Below the pieces are notes generated by a model that was not told the DNA's origin, did not search any database, and worked only from the letters and a program-made list of their open reading frames with translations. From assembly GCF_000355675.1 (NCBI RefSeq), contig NC_020888.1:2649501-2713500 (forward strand): 64,000 bases of DNA. Reading direction: 5' to 3'. The position numbers and the translations under genes are program-made. Positions 1 to 9,499 of the stretch are shown here, in pieces; the first letter of the stretch is position 1; every line of letters begins with the position of its first letter. The stretch is from Thalassolituus oleivorans MIL-1 (GTDB taxonomy: Bacteria; Pseudomonadota; Gammaproteobacteria; Pseudomonadales; Oceanobacteraceae).

Positions 1-49
1 AGCAGGCGGAATGGCGTTATTTCTGCAATAACAGTAGCCCGATGGCCAC

Positions 50-262
50 TTGTAGGAGCGAAACTTTTTCGCGAAGGCGTGGCAAACGGAATAAGCATAT
101 CGTTCATAGACGTTTTCGCGGATAAGATCCGCTCTTACGATCTCAATATTTCGCCTGTAGGAGGTACTCAGGGAGCGAAGCGAGCAGTGCCGATACCCTT
201 CGCGACTACGAACAAAAAGCGTTCGTTGAATCGCTCCTACATGAGCAACAAGCAGCTCCGAT
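50..262. repeat. Modular GTAGGAG-type inverted repeats
   Basis: This intergenic stretch beyond the 3' end of fleQ holds two repeat units and no convincing gene. The first begins GTAGGAGCGAAACTTTTTCGCG and ends in a form of GATCCGCTCTTAC. The second begins GTAGGAGGTACTCAGG and ends GAATCGCTCCTAC. Each unit opens with GTAGGAG and closes with CTCCTAC (or CTCTTAC), so each can fold on itself. The same building blocks recur throughout the window. A 61-codon open frame across them is taken as a by-product of the repeats. Confidence 0.85.
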
Positions 263-272
263 GATTTAAAAC

Positions 273-303
273 AAAAACGGGGCCGAAGCCCCGTTTGTTT
301 TTG
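273..303 (-). terminator. Rho-independent terminator of fleQ
   Basis: A nine-base-pair GC-rich stem (AAACGGGGC / GCCCCGTTT) with a CGAA loop lies 34 bp past the fleQ stop codon. T-rich tracts on both sides mean it could work in both directions. No fleS/fleR two-component genes follow within the window, unlike in Pseudomonas. Confidence 0.85.
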
Positions 304-336
304 CAGTATCTATTTATTAAAGCGCTACCTAGCGTC

Positions 337-1791
337 TTACGCTGTATCTTTTTCTTTACGCTGCAAATCGTATTTACGCATTTTCTCGACCAAGGTCGTG
401 CGGCGAATATTCAATTTCTCGGCAGCTCGGGCAACAACGCCATTGGAGTCGTCTAAAGCCTGTTGAATTAACGAACACTCAAGATCTTGCAGATATTCAC
501 GTAAATCTAAGCCATTCACTGGCAGTAATGCAGGGCTATCAACGCCTGCTAAGCCTTCGTTTTGAGTGACATCGGCGACTACTGGCAATGCAAGACTTTC
601 ATCACCATCATCAACATGGCGGAATTTCTTCGGCAATTCATTCACGCCGACAACGCCATACGGGTGCAGAATAGCCAAGCGCTCAACCAAGTTTGCAAGC
701 TCACGTACGTTGCCATGCCAATCGTGTCGGCATAGCGACATAATCGCGGCAGAGTTGAATCGAATTGAGCCGCGCTTTTCATTTTCAAGGCGAGAGATCA
801 ATTCATTCAGCAGCAGTGGTAAATCTTCAACGCGCTCGCGTAATGACGGCATGTCGATGGGAAATACATTTAGGCGATAATACAAATCTTCGCGAAAGCT
901 ACCGTCCTCGATCATGGTTTCGAGGTTCTTGTGCGTTGCGGCAATGATACGTACGTTGGCATTAATGGTTTTATTACTACCTACGCGCTCAAACGTATGC
1001 TCTTGCAGAACTCGCAGTATCTTCACCTGCATATTCAGCGGCATATCGCCGATCTCGTCTAAGAAAAGTGTTCCACCTTCTGCCATTTCAAAACGGCCCG
1101 GACGACTGTTAATCGCACCGGTAAAAGCGCCTTTCTCATGACCGAACAGTTCACTCTCTAATAACTCAGCAGGAATAGCACCGCAATTTACAGGTACAAA
1201 CGGCTTGTTGCGGCGATGGGAATGGTAATGAAGATTACGTGCAACCACTTCTTTACCTGTGCCCGATTCACCTTGAATCATCACACTAACGTCTTTATCC
1301 GCTACCTGCATAATGAGCTCGCGCACATGCTGAACCTGACGGCTAGTACCAACCAAGCTGCGGAACAACTGAACCTCGCGGCGTTCGCCACGACTGCGAT
1401 TGTGGGTGTATTGCTCGCGGTAGACCTGACAACGGTGCAGACTATCAAGTAGCTTGTTATAGCTCGGCGGCATTTCGATGGCCGCTAACAAAGCACGACG
1501 CAAATTTTCAGGCATAGACTCAGGTGAATCTGACCCCATAAACAGGATCGGCATACCTTTATCCCAAGATAGAATCGCTTCTACCACATCAGCCATAGGG
1601 GTTGTGGCACTGTCGCCTAAAATAACGGCGCTGATATCGGTGCTATCTTCGACATGACCTTCAACCTCACGGCGCCAGTCATTCGTTTGCGCGACAATAG
1701 CTTCTTCACCGAGAAAATCTAAGATTACTTTTAGATCATGGCGACGTTGCGCATTATCATCTATCAACAGTACTTTTATTTCTCTCCACAT
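337..1791 (-). CDS. fleQ: Flagellar master regulator FleQ (sigma-54 enhancer-binding protein)
   Basis: This 484-residue protein matches Pseudomonas FleQ closely along its whole length, starting with [13 protein letters not shown]. In order it has a degenerate receiver-like N-terminal FleQ domain (about 1-125), an AAA+ domain with Walker A GESGTGKE (174-181) and the sigma-54 contact loop GAFTGA (221-226), and a C-terminal Fis-type helix-turn-helix ending [14 protein letters not shown]. In Pseudomonas, FleQ with sigma-54 activates flagellar genes and binds c-di-GMP to control exopolysaccharide genes. That makes its position beside both flagellar and exopolysaccharide genes notable. A FleQ-like box lies upstream, suggesting autoregulation. 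It is transcribed after fliS but has its own 250-bp leader region. Confidence 0.97.
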   Translation of the reverse strand: MWREIKVLLIDDNAQRRHDLKVILDFLGEEAIVAQTNDWRREVEGHVEDSTDISAVILGDSATTPMADVVEAILSWDKGMPILFMGSDSPESMPENLRRALLAAIEMPPSYNKLLDSLHRCQVYREQYTHNRSRGERREVQLFRSLVGTSRQVQHVRELIMQVADKDVSVMIQGESGTGKEVVARNLHYHSHRRNKPFVPVNCGAIPAELLESELFGHEKGAFTGAINSRPGRFEMAEGGTLFLDEIGDMPLNMQVKILRVLQEHTFERVGSNKTINANVRIIAATHKNLETMIEDGSFREDLYYRLNVFPIDMPSLRERVEDLPLLLNELISRLENEKRGSIRFNSAAIMSLCRHDWHGNVRELANLVERLAILHPYGVVGVNELPKKFRHVDDGDESLALPVVADVTQNEGLAGVDSPALLPVNGLDLREYLQDLECSLIQQALDDSNGVVARAAEKLNIRRTTLVEKMRKYDLQRKEKDTA

Positions 1792-1845
1792 GGCGCTCAG
1801 CCTTTCCTTCCTATGATGACAGGTATGGATTTCATACTCTGAAAC

Positions 1846-1859
1846 GTCATTTGATTGAC
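1846..1859. promoter_or_regulatory. Candidate FleQ-binding box upstream of fleQ
   Basis: GTCATTTGATTGAC lies 55 bp upstream of the fleQ start. It keeps both half-sites of the published FleQ consensus GTCANTAAATTGAC and differs only at two central bases. A second pair of half-sites with the same 14-bp spacing (GTCA...TGAC) lies at 1896-1909. Binding is inferred from pattern match only. Confidence 0.45.
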
Positions 1860-1985
1860 TTAGTGTTCTTCAGTTAAGTAGTAAAATTGCAGTAAGTCAA
1901 ACTTCTGACGTTAAATAATTGTTGTTACTACTATAAACTTCACAGGCGCCATTTATATCCGAATGTGTCGTCAAATGACAAGAAG

Positions 1986-2009
1986 AAATCCCCGATAAAT
2001 CAGGGATTT
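1986..2009 (-). terminator. Possible terminator after fliS
   Basis: An AAATCCC/GGGATTT stem with a ten-base loop lies about 33 bp past the fliS stop. The following minus-strand bases are only moderately T-rich, so termination may be partial, leaving read-through into fleQ possible. Confidence 0.5.
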
Positions 2010-2041
2010 GTCAGAAAGGAATAATAATTACAGTACAGGTG

Positions 2042-2503
2042 TTAGGCTGAAATGGTACTTCCAAGACGACCAGAATCCGAATTGTCAGTGGATACTTGAC
2101 CGCCGTGAGCACCGCGCAAGTACTCCTCGCGAATGCCATCCCAACCGGTTTTAACCTCTAACATAAGGCCCATAATTTCATCGATCATATCGACATCATT
2201 ATGACGTGTAGCCTCGAGTAACCGGCGAATCATGTAGTCGTAGAGACGATCAAGATTACTGGCAATATCTCCGCCACTTTGATGATCAAGACTCGATTGC
2301 AGAGTTTGAATAATTTCTCCAACCCGACCAAGTAACTTGGCCTTTTCTTCCATATCCTTGCGCTCAATAGCACCTTTCGATTGAGCCATGCGGGTAAGAG
2401 CTGCTTCCATCAGCAATTGAATTAACCGGTGCGGATCCGCATCCAACACTTCCGATGTCACATTCACTTGCTGGTATTGCTTGGCACCTGACTTATACAT
2501 CAT
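2042..2503 (-). CDS. fliS: Flagellar export chaperone FliS
   Basis: A 153-residue all-helical protein with the FliS pattern: an N-terminal MYKSGAKQYQQVNV segment, the DADPHRLIQLLMEAAL helix, and the central LDHQSGGDIASNLDRLYDYM region. FliS binds the C-terminal D0 helix of flagellin in the cytoplasm and keeps it unfolded until export. The start has an AGGAG ribosome site ten bases upstream. The gene is normally directly behind fliD; here a block of five unrelated genes and a repeat array separates them, and fliS instead sits next to fleQ. The C-terminus (about 130-153) is an extended tail rich in Ser, Gly and Asp. Confidence 0.93.
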   Translation of the reverse strand: MMYKSGAKQYQQVNVTSEVLDADPHRLIQLLMEAALTRMAQSKGAIERKDMEEKAKLLGRVGEIIQTLQSSLDHQSGGDIASNLDRLYDYMIRRLLEATRHNDVDMIDEIMGLMLEVKTGWDGIREEYLRGAHGGQVSTDNSDSGRLGSTISA

Positions 2504-2655
2504 GGCGTCTCCTGAAATCGTATGGGCCTGATTATGTTTGCGGCCATCGAATCAATTTCTTTAACTTTTTTTTGTCAGGAAGTTTCAAGGTCCCAACCGC
2601 CTTAGGCGTCTTCTCACAACCCAAAAGACTACACCAAAGCGGCAACACCTTGCCC

Positions 2656-2677
2656 GGCAATGCGGTGCCGCATTGCC
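2656..2677. promoter_or_regulatory. Perfect palindrome in the fliS / methyltransferase gap
   Basis: GGCAATGCGG and its exact reverse complement CCGCATTGCC are separated by two bases. The site lies in the divergent gap, 153 bp upstream of fliS and 53 bp upstream of the sigma-54-type promoter of the plus-strand gene. It could be an operator for a dimeric regulator or a hairpin. Its role is not known. Confidence 0.6.
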
Positions 2678-2729
2678 TGTCTTTCTATTATTAAATGAAA
2701 AAATCCATATAAATCAATAAATTAAAAAG

Positions 2730-2745
2730 TGGCACAGATTCTGCT
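2730..2745 (+). promoter_or_regulatory. Sigma-54 (RpoN) promoter of the TPR-methyltransferase
   Basis: TGGCACAGATTCTGCT matches the RpoN consensus TGGCACGNNNNTTGCW, with the invariant GG and GC elements exactly ten bases apart. Transcription would start near 2756, about 26 bases ahead of the ATG at 2782. FleQ, encoded 1 kb away, is an RpoN activator and the obvious candidate for controlling it. Confidence 0.75.
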
Positions 2746-2781
2746 GATAGGCCATACACACTCGAAATTGAGGTGCCGATT

Positions 2782-4818
2782 ATGGCCAACCCACAACGAA
2801 CTACACGCGCAGCGGTCAGCCCTCCGGGAGACCACCGGATACTGATGGACACTGCAAGCCGCTGTTATAGCGATGCCGTGCGTCGTGGCAATGAAACCAT
2901 GATGGCAAGAGCGAATGACCTAGCGATAAAAGCTTATGAGCTCGCACCTAATTACCTTCCAGGTATTAACTTGCTGGCACGTATTGAATTGCAACGTCAG
3001 CATCTAGACCGCGCAGAGCACTGGGCACATTTAGGATTAAGCCTAAAACCTAAAAGTACTAGCTTACTCTACAGTGCTGGCCATATTGCATTGGCGCGAG
3101 GAGAGCTCGACCAAGCAGAAGAATTTTTTAGTCGTGCTTGCCGAATTTCTCGGGTAAATACCAAATCGGCGACCTTCTTAGCTCACGTTAAATTATTGCA
3201 AGGCGATTATCTTGAGGCCTTCCAACAATATCGAGAATTAGCGAAAACCCAAGCTAATGATCCACAAATTCGTAACAAATTATTTGAAGCGGCAAATAAC
3301 ATTGTCGCGGATTTTTATTCATCAGAGCTAGAGCAAGATCTATTACGCTACCTCGAATTCCCTGACGTTGACTACAGCAATTTACGCCCTTTAGCGACCT
3401 CATTAATCAAACATAAATTGCGATTATCAGAGGCTGGATGTCCTTTAGAACTTGACGAAATCGCTCAAGATCCACTGTTATTAACTTGCTTAACCAAGTT
3501 TTATTTCAGCGATCCTCTCATTGAGCGCTTGCTGATGACGTTACGACAAACGTTACTCATTAGCTGCAGTCGCCAATTGGCGATTCGTAATGAATATCTG
3601 CCGCTGGTGTGCGCATTGGCGTATCAATGTTTTTTAAATGAATCAGTCTGGTACATCAATCACACAGAAGCGAGCTTAGTTAAACAACTAACTGTCGTTA
3701 GCGAAAAAATGGTCGCTTTAAATACCCTGGGTGTTGATGATTGCTATCCAATTTTATTGCTGATTTTCATGTATAAACCGGCGGCTAACACCAGTATTTT
3801 CGAAACATTAGCCGAGCGAGAATGGCAATGGCCAACCTTGATGCAACCGCTAATAAACGCCAGTATAAAAGATACGTTTGCTATGCATCAGCAAGGGCTT
3901 ACCATTCCTAATTTAGGTGTTAGTAGCAATAGTGTATCGACCCGAGTGCAAGCTCAATACGATGAGCATCCGTACCCTCGTTGGACAGCGCTAGGCTATA
4001 ACCAGCCCGCCAATTACTATGCATCCTTGAAAGCGTTATTCCCGTATAAATTAAATGATCTACCTAATATACACAAAACACTTAATGTACTCGTTGCTGG
4101 TTGTGGTACCGGACGTCATGCACTACGTCTTTCGCGCTATTTCGAAAAGCTGAATGTAACCGCGATGGATTTAAGCCGTACGGCATTATCTTATGGGCGT
4201 TATCAAGCGCAACTACGCAACTTAAAAGACATTGATTTTATTCAAGGTGATATTTTAGTCAGCGAACGCTTAGGACAATCATTCGATATTATTGAATGCT
4301 CTGGCGTATTGCATCACATGGAAAAACCAGAAGCCGGACTGCAAGCACTCGCGCGCCAACTAAAAGCCGGCGGTTTAATGAAAATTGCGCTGTACAGTCG
4401 TACTGCTCGGTTGAATATTGCGGCGCTACGCAGTCAGCTTAAAGATCAATTACCACACGGTAATGAAGAAATACGACTCGTACGTGAGGCTCTTTTGCAG
4501 GGAAATGTCGATGGTGACTGGAATAATATTCTGCAATCTGATGACTTCTATAGCCTCAGCGCTTGTCGAGACTTGCTATTCCACGAACAAGAGCACGTAT
4601 TTAATTTAACCGAAATAGACGAACTGGTAAAAAATGCGGGGCTTGAATGGGTGGGTATATTACCGCCGCACAATTCACGGGCTTTGTCTCAGCAACATCT
4701 AAGTAAAACACCAGACACTATGACCATTGAAGACTGGGATGAATTAGAGCAGAAAGAACCGGCTATTTTTGCCGGTATGTATCAGTTCTACGTCAGAAAA
4801 CCTCAAAATTGCCATTGA
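2782..4818 (+). CDS. TPR-domain methyltransferase, probable flagellar regulon member
   Basis: A 678-residue protein. TPR-like helical repeats fill about residues 30-170, a poorly recognised helical middle follows, then a DEHPYPRW motif near residue 393. The C-terminal class I SAM-dependent methyltransferase domain has the SAM-binding VAGCGTG loop near residue 437 and a post-motif [11 protein letters not shown] plus methyltransferase proteins of this kind occur widely in proteobacteria, but their substrates are mostly undefined. The sigma-54 promoter and the fliS/fleQ neighbourhood suggest a role in flagellar biogenesis, for example methylation of an axial protein; that is inference. The ATG at 2782, preceded by GAGG, is preferred over GTG at 2773. 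The 3' end overlaps the convergent ung gene by 16 bp. Confidence 0.8.
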   Translation: MANPQRTTRAAVSPPGDHRILMDTASRCYSDAVRRGNETMMARANDLAIKAYELAPNYLPGINLLARIELQRQHLDRAEHWAHLGLSLKPKSTSLLYSAGHIALARGELDQAEEFFSRACRISRVNTKSATFLAHVKLLQGDYLEAFQQYRELAKTQANDPQIRNKLFEAANNIVADFYSSELEQDLLRYLEFPDVDYSNLRPLATSLIKHKLRLSEAGCPLELDEIAQDPLLLTCLTKFYFSDPLIERLLMTLRQTLLISCSRQLAIRNEYLPLVCALAYQCFLNESVWYINHTEASLVKQLTVVSEKMVALNTLGVDDCYPILLLIFMYKPAANTSIFETLAEREWQWPTLMQPLINASIKDTFAMHQQGLTIPNLGVSSNSVSTRVQAQYDEHPYPRWTALGYNQPANYYASLKALFPYKLNDLPNIHKTLNVLVAGCGTGRHALRLSRYFEKLNVTAMDLSRTALSYGRYQAQLRNLKDIDFIQGDILVSERLGQSFDIIECSGVLHHMEKPEAGLQALARQLKAGGLMKIALYSRTARLNIAALRSQLKDQLPHGNEEIRLVREALLQGNVDGDWNNILQSDDFYSLSACRDLLFHEQEHVFNLTEIDELVKNAGLEWVGILPPHNSRALSQQHLSKTPDTMTIEDWDELEQKEPAIFAGMYQFYVRKPQNCH

Positions 4819-5486
4819 ATCGGTGTCTGGCCGCGAGCGGTCAGATACTGATTAATTTGCGAGAAAGGTTTGCTGCCGTAAAATCCACGATACACAGACA
4901 ACGGCGATGGATGTGCCGATTGCAATACTAAGTGCTTGGTCTGATCAATCGCTTTGCACTTCTTCTGCGCGTAACCGCCCCAAAGTAAAAACACCAAACC
5001 CTCGCGCTCGGCATTCAGTGCGGCGATAGCAGCGTCTGTAAAGGCCTCCCAGCCTTTCTTTTGATGTGAGCCGGCATTTGCTTGCTCTACGGTTAACATG
5101 GCGTTCAGCAGCAATACACCTTGATTGGCCCACGGCGTTAAATCACCAAGACCAGACATAGCAACACCAAGATCGCTCTCGATTTCTTTAAAGATATTGA
5201 CCAGCGATGGTGGTGGCTTTATTCCCTCAGGAACCGAAAAACTCAAACCATGCGCTTGGCCTTCACCGTGATAAGGATCTTGGCCAATAATCACCACCCT
5301 CACCTGCTCAAATGGTGTGTGATTAAATGCATTAAAGACCAAAGGCTCAGGCGGAAAAATCACCTTACCCGCGGCTTTTTCAGTCGCCAAAAACGCCGCT
5401 AGGTTTTGCATGTAGGGTTTATCGAATTCTGCGCCTAAAACACGTTGCCAAGATGGATCGAGAGGGCTTTGTTGGAAATCAGGCAT
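4803..5486 (-). CDS. ung: Uracil-DNA glycosylase (family 1)
   Basis: This 227-residue enzyme removes uracil from DNA as the first step of base-excision repair. It carries the water-activating GQDPYHG motif with catalytic Asp, the uracil-binding LLLNAMLTV segment, and the [11 protein letters not shown] motif with catalytic His. Length fits family 1 UNG. The start at 5486 (MPDFQQS) is chosen because an AGGA ribosome site sits about nine bases upstream; a longer reading to 5552 has no family support. It ends inside the 3' end of the convergent methyltransferase gene. Repeats fill the region ahead of it. Confidence 0.96.
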   Translation of the reverse strand: MPDFQQSPLDPSWQRVLGAEFDKPYMQNLAAFLATEKAAGKVIFPPEPLVFNAFNHTPFEQVRVVIIGQDPYHGEGQAHGLSFSVPEGIKPPPSLVNIFKEIESDLGVAMSGLGDLTPWANQGVLLLNAMLTVEQANAGSHQKKGWEAFTDAAIAALNAEREGLVFLLWGGYAQKKCKAIDQTKHLVLQSAHPSPLSVYRGFYGSKPFSQINQYLTARGQTPIQWQF

Positions 5487-5551
5487 GAAGTACATCCTAG
5501 GAAAAATGGAACGGATAATAGCATTACTGATGGTGTGACAAACCACAAACA

Positions 5552-5835
5552 CATCGCGACTACGAACAAAAAGCGTTCGTTGAATCGCTCCTACAGGTAT
5601 TCATCTCTATTTGAACAATAGAAGGTGCTCGGGAAGTTGTCGGTGGGACATTGGCAGCGGTAGGAGGTATTTAGCAGTTGTAGGAGGTACTCAGGGAGCG
5701 AAGCGAGCAGTGCCGAAGCGGTATAAAAACCACAAACCATCGCGACTACGAACAAAAAGCGTTCGTTGAATCGCTCCTACAGGTATTCATCTCTATTTGA
5801 ACAATAGAAGGTGCTCGTTGAATCGCTCCTACAAC
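5552..5835. repeat. Duplicated GTAGGAG-type repeat block
   Basis: Two near-identical 80-bp blocks start at 5552 and 5738 (186 bp apart). Each runs from CATCGCGACTACGAAC through GAATCGCTCCTACAGG to GAACAATAGAAGGTGCTCG. Between them lies the GTAGGAGGTACTCAGGGAGC...CAGTGCCG module. No gene is seen between ung and lysS. Confidence 0.85.
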
Positions 5836-5920
5836 ACCGTCGATACATTCTGTTCAAACCATATCGTCTCGTACCTCTAAGCTTGCCGCAATAAAGAACC
5901 ACGATAAGGCTCAGAGACAC

Positions 5921-5945
5921 AAAAAAACAGCGGCCTAAGCCGCTA
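5921..5945 (-). terminator. Rho-independent terminator of prfB-lysS
   Basis: AGCGGC and GCCGCT form a six-base-pair stem with a four-base loop, followed on the minus strand by seven T residues. It starts just six bases past the lysS stop, so it closes the prfB-lysS transcript. Confidence 0.88.
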
Positions 5946-5950
5946 TCAAA

Positions 5951-7474
5951 CTACTCAGCCAATGGCTTCATATGCGGGAACAAGATCACGTCTTTAATGG
6001 TATGGCTGTTGGTAAACAACATCACCAAACGGTCGATACCGATACCTTGGCCTGCCGTCGGTGGCAAACCGTATTCCAACGCACGCACGTAGTCGTCGTC
6101 GTAATGCATGGCTTCGTCGTCACCTGCGTCTTTCTCTTCCACTTGCTTACGGAAACGCGCCGCTTGGTCTTCAGCATCGTTTAATTCCGAGAAGCCGTTG
6201 GCCAATTCACGGCCACCAATAAAGAATTCAAAACGGTCGGTCACAAATGGGTTGGCATCGTTACGACGGGCCAACGGTGATACTTCCCATGGGTATTCGG
6301 TAATAAAGGTTGGCTGATCGAGTTTTTCTTCAGCCGTTGCTTCAAAAATCTCGCAAATATATTTACCTGGGCCCCAAGCAGATTGCTTGGCAGATACCGG
6401 TACACCAACGCTTTTCGCGTATTCTTTTAACGTGTCCATATTATTGGCTGCATCGTTAAGTACCGCTGGATCCATGTCTGGATTGTACTTAATAATGGCG
6501 TCAACCATAGTGATACGAGTAAACGGCTTACCGAAATCGTATTCCGCTTCGCCATACGGCAAAATCGTCGTGCCCAAAACGGTTTGCGCTAAGAAACGCA
6601 GCATGTCTTCAGTTAAATCCATGAGATCGTTGTAATCGGCATACGCCTGATAAAACTCGATCATAGTGAATTCAGGATTGTGACGCGTGCTCAAACCTTC
6701 GTTACGGAAGTTACGGTTAATTTCGAATACTTTATCAAAGCCACCAACAACCAAACGCTTTAAATACAGCTCAGGAGCGATACGTAAAAACATATCGATA
6801 TCCAATGCATTGTGATGCGTTTCAAATGGCTTAGCCGAAGCACCACCTGGAATGGTTTGCAGCATTGGGGTTTCGACTTCTAAGAAACCTTTTTGCGACA
6901 AATAGAAACGCATGCTTTCGATCAATTTAGAGCGAATTAAGAAAGTACGACGCGTTTCTTCGTTAATAATTAAATCAACATAACGCTGACGGTATTTCAT
7001 TTCCTGATCGGCAAGACCATGGAATTTATCGGGTAATGGACGCAATGATTTGGTCAGAATACGGAAGTTTTCAACTTCGGTCACTTCACAATACAGTTCG
7101 CCTTTACCCGATAATTGCAGCGTGCCTTTAGCGCCAACAATGTCGCCCATATCCAGCAATTGCCATGCTTCGCTTTCTTTTTGCAAAGCTTTACCTACGT
7201 ATATTTGCAGGCTACCTGTGCTGTCGTTAATACCGACAAATGGGCCACCACGACGCATGACACGGCCAGCAACAGCAACCTCAATACCGAGACCTTGTAG
7301 GGTTTCTTTATCCTTTTCGCCATGCCCAGCTTTCAATTCAGCCGCTAGATCTTTACGACGAAAATCATTTGGATGGCCATTCGCAGCGTTATCCACACGC
7401 AACTTTTCTAATTTAGCGCGACGTTCGGCAATGAGTTTGTTTTCATCCTGAACGGTTTGAATCTGATCGGTCAT
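5951..7474 (-). CDS. lysS: Lysyl-tRNA synthetase, class II
   Basis: A 507-residue class II aminoacyl-tRNA synthetase that charges tRNA-Lys in the cytoplasm. The N-terminal OB-fold anticodon-binding domain covers about 50-165. The catalytic core follows, with the [11 protein letters not shown] motif 1 region, the [18 protein letters not shown] motif 2, and the [11 protein letters not shown] motif 3 near the C-terminus. Length and motifs are those of the E. coli enzyme. A GAAGGG ribosome site precedes the start. It lies 67 bp downstream of prfB in the same direction, the conserved gammaproteobacterial prfB-lysS arrangement. Confidence 0.98.
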   Translation of the reverse strand: MTDQIQTVQDENKLIAERRAKLEKLRVDNAANGHPNDFRRKDLAAELKAGHGEKDKETLQGLGIEVAVAGRVMRRGGPFVGINDSTGSLQIYVGKALQKESEAWQLLDMGDIVGAKGTLQLSGKGELYCEVTEVENFRILTKSLRPLPDKFHGLADQEMKYRQRYVDLIINEETRRTFLIRSKLIESMRFYLSQKGFLEVETPMLQTIPGGASAKPFETHHNALDIDMFLRIAPELYLKRLVVGGFDKVFEINRNFRNEGLSTRHNPEFTMIEFYQAYADYNDLMDLTEDMLRFLAQTVLGTTILPYGEAEYDFGKPFTRITMVDAIIKYNPDMDPAVLNDAANNMDTLKEYAKSVGVPVSAKQSAWGPGKYICEIFEATAEEKLDQPTFITEYPWEVSPLARRNDANPFVTDRFEFFIGGRELANGFSELNDAEDQAARFRKQVEEKDAGDDEAMHYDDDYVRALEYGLPPTAGQGIGIDRLVMLFTNSHTIKDVILFPHMKPLAE

Positions 7475-7541
7475 ATTGCACCCTTCTCTGTCGGGTAAAT
7501 CTTGAAATTTGGTTTTAACGCAGTTTCCACAAGTGAGAGGA

Positions 7542-8637
7542 TCAAAGACCCTTCTTCAAACTTGCTTCGATAAACTGGTCTAAATCGCCGTCTAATACCG
7601 CTTGCGTGTTACGTGTTTCAACACCAGTACGTAAATCTTTAATACGCGCATCGTCCAATACATAAGAACGAATCTGACTGCCCCAGCCAATATCCGACTT
7701 ACTGTCTTCTAACGCTTGGGCTTCGACATTGCGCTTTTGCATCTCATGCTCATAAAGCTTGGCTTTCAACTGCTTCATCGCTTGATCTTTGTTCTTGTGC
7801 TGCGAGCGATCATTCTGACACTGAGTCACGATATTGGTCGGAATGTGAGTAATACGCACCGCCGATTCAGTACGGTTAACGTGCTGACCACCAGCACCCG
7901 AAGCGCGGTATACGTCGATGCGTAAATCCGCCGGATTGATCTCGATATCAATATCGTCATCCACTTCGGGAGAAACAAACACAGAAGAAAACGACGTGTG
8001 ACGACGATTACCTGAATCGAACGGGCTTTTACGCACTAACCGGTGTACGCCTGTTTCCGTGCGCAGCCAGCCGTAGGCATATTCGCCTTCAACACGAATG
8101 GTTGCGCCTTTAATACCAGCGACTTCACCCTCGGAAACTTCCATCAACTCACCTTTAAAGCCGTGAGCTTCAATCCAACGCAGGTACATGCGCAACATCA
8201 TATTGGCCCAATCTTGCGCCTCTGTGCCGCCAGAACCCGACTGAATCTCAACATAGCAGTTGTTCGGATCTAATTCGCCCGAGAACATGCGACGGAATTC
8301 CAATACCTCTAGATTGCTGCGCAGTGCCGCTAACTCAGCCTCAACATCTGCCACCGAGCCTTCGTCATCTTCCTCTACCGCCATCTCAAGTAGGTCACGC
8401 GCATCAGATAACCCTACGTCGAGGGTATCAATGGTTTTCACCACATTTTCTAATGCAGAACGCTCTTTACCCAACTCTTGGGCACGTTCTGGATTATCCC
8501 AAACATCACCCTGGGATAGCTCCTGCTCTACCTCTTCAAGGCGCTCGGTTTTGGTAGCGTAGTCAAAGATACCCCCTAAGCACGTCGGTGCGGGCTTGCA
8601 GGTCTTTGATGAGTTCGACGATTGGATTGATTTCCAA
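7542..8637 (-). CDS. prfB: Peptide chain release factor 2, with programmed +1 frameshift
   Basis: RF2 releases peptides at UGA and UAA stop codons. The main frame carries the stop-reading tripeptide SPF (in RKSPFDSG) and the catalytic GGQ motif (in [10 protein letters not shown]). The true gene begins upstream in another frame: a TTG at 8637 with AGGTGA six bases ahead encodes 24 residues beginning MEINP, ending at an in-frame TGA (8565-8563). A +1 shift at CTT-TGA-C continues into the [14 protein letters not shown] frame, giving about 364 residues in all. A predicted start at 8474 would drop the N-terminus and is wrong. Low RF2 favours the shift, the known autoregulatory circuit. Confidence 0.96.
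8563..8577 (-). promoter_or_regulatory. prfB programmed frameshift signal
   Basis: On the minus strand AGGGGG, an internal Shine-Dalgarno-like element, is followed after three bases by CTTTGAC. This is the same arrangement as in E. coli prfB (AGGGGGTATCTTTGAC). The ribosome pauses at UGA when RF2 is scarce and slips +1. Confidence 0.95.
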
Positions 8638-8789
8638 GCTGGTCACCTATGTAAAAAACGAACGGATTCGAGAATGCGCGCGCATTCGGAATACAGACAA
8701 AATGAGGCGGCATTTTACAGAAAGACGGCGCGCGATGCGAGCGGCTAAAACAACCCGCTAAACGTATTGCAAACAATTCGCATTAACTG

Positions 8790-8808
8790 TATATTGGTAA
8801 TCATTCTC
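8790..8808. promoter_or_regulatory. Fur box in front of bfd
   Basis: TATATTGGTAATCATTCTC matches 15 of 19 positions of the classic Fur box GATAATGATAATCATTATC. It lies 21 bases ahead of the bfd start, so Fur with iron would block transcription. This fits the known iron-starvation induction of bfd in other gammaproteobacteria. Confidence 0.8.
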
Positions 8809-8828
8809 ATATGGAGTGGGTACTAGAA

Positions 8829-9023
8829 ATGTACGTATGTCTATGTAAAGCAGTAACACAGAAGCAAATTGAAGATGCTGTCGAACAAGGTGACGGCTAC
8901 GCGCAAGTGCGCCAAAAGCTTGGTGTTGCTAGCGATTGCGGCTGTTGTGGACAGATGGCAAAGAAAGTCATCCGCGAGCATCTGCAAAAGATGCCGGAAT
9001 GTGAGTTTTCTGCAGCGGGGTGA
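8829..9023 (+). CDS. bfd: Bacterioferritin-associated ferredoxin
   Basis: A 64-residue protein with the Bfd [2Fe-2S] ligand pattern: CxC at residues 4 and 6 and CxxC at 37 and 40, here CGCC with one additional Cys at 39. Bfd reduces the ferric core of bacterioferritin to release stored iron when iron is scarce. The ATG at 8829 gives the MYVCLC start typical of the family; an upstream ATG at 8811 would add six unsupported residues. A Fur box precedes it. It is divergent from prfB, and no bacterioferritin gene is in the window. A tandem repeat begins 28 bp after its stop. Confidence 0.95.
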   Translation: MYVCLCKAVTQKQIEDAVEQGDGYAQVRQKLGVASDCGCCGQMAKKVIREHLQKMPECEFSAAG

Positions 9024-9051
9024 TTGGTTATCAGTAACGCTCGCTACGCGT

Positions 9052-9469
9052 GTATGAGCGAAACTTGTTCGCGAGGTTGTTCGCGGATGAGATCCGCTCC
9101 TACATGCGACGAATGCTCTGTACTGTAAGAGCGAAACTTTTTCGCGAGGTTGTTCGCGGATGAGATCCGCTCCTACATGCGACGAATGCTCTGTACTGTA
9201 AGAGCGAAACTTTTTCGCGAGGTTGTTCGCGGATGAGATCCGCTCCTACATACGACGAATGCTCTGTACTGTAAGAGCGAAACTTTTTCGCGAGGTTGTT
9301 CGCGGATGAGATCCGCTCCTACATGCGGCGAATGCTCTGTACTGTAAGAGCGAAACTTTTTCGCGAGGTTGTTCGTGGATGAAATCCGCTCCTACATGCG
9401 GCGAATGCTCTGTACTGTAAGAGCGAAACTTTTTCGCGAGGTAGTTCGCGGATGAGATCCGCTCCTACG
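9052..9469. repeat. Six-copy 73-bp tandem repeat
   Basis: Units start at 9052, 9125, 9198, 9271, 9344 and 9417, exactly 73 bp apart, and differ at only a few bases. Each contains GAGCGAAACTTTTTCGCGAGG, then GTTCGCGGATGAGATCCGC and TCCTACATGCG. So each unit carries two short hairpins made from the window-wide GTAGGAG repeat family. The array lies between the 3' ends of bfd and fliD and contains no gene. The high copy identity indicates recent expansion. Confidence 0.95.
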
Positions 9470-9499
9470 AATAGGCACAGCGTCAAATACTTCAATCAC

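Noticed and set aside
79-264. 61-codon plus-strand open frame near the left edge
   Set aside because: It is composed of two GTAGGAG-type repeat modules; similar frames appear wherever the modules occur, and there is no ribosome site or family match.
8441-8474. prfB beginning at 8474
   Set aside because: The N-terminus of RF2 and the programmed frameshift signal lie upstream, so the short version is an artefact of frame calling.
9052-9469. CRISPR array
   Set aside because: The 73-bp units are near-identical along their whole length, with no variable spacers, and no cas genes are in the window.
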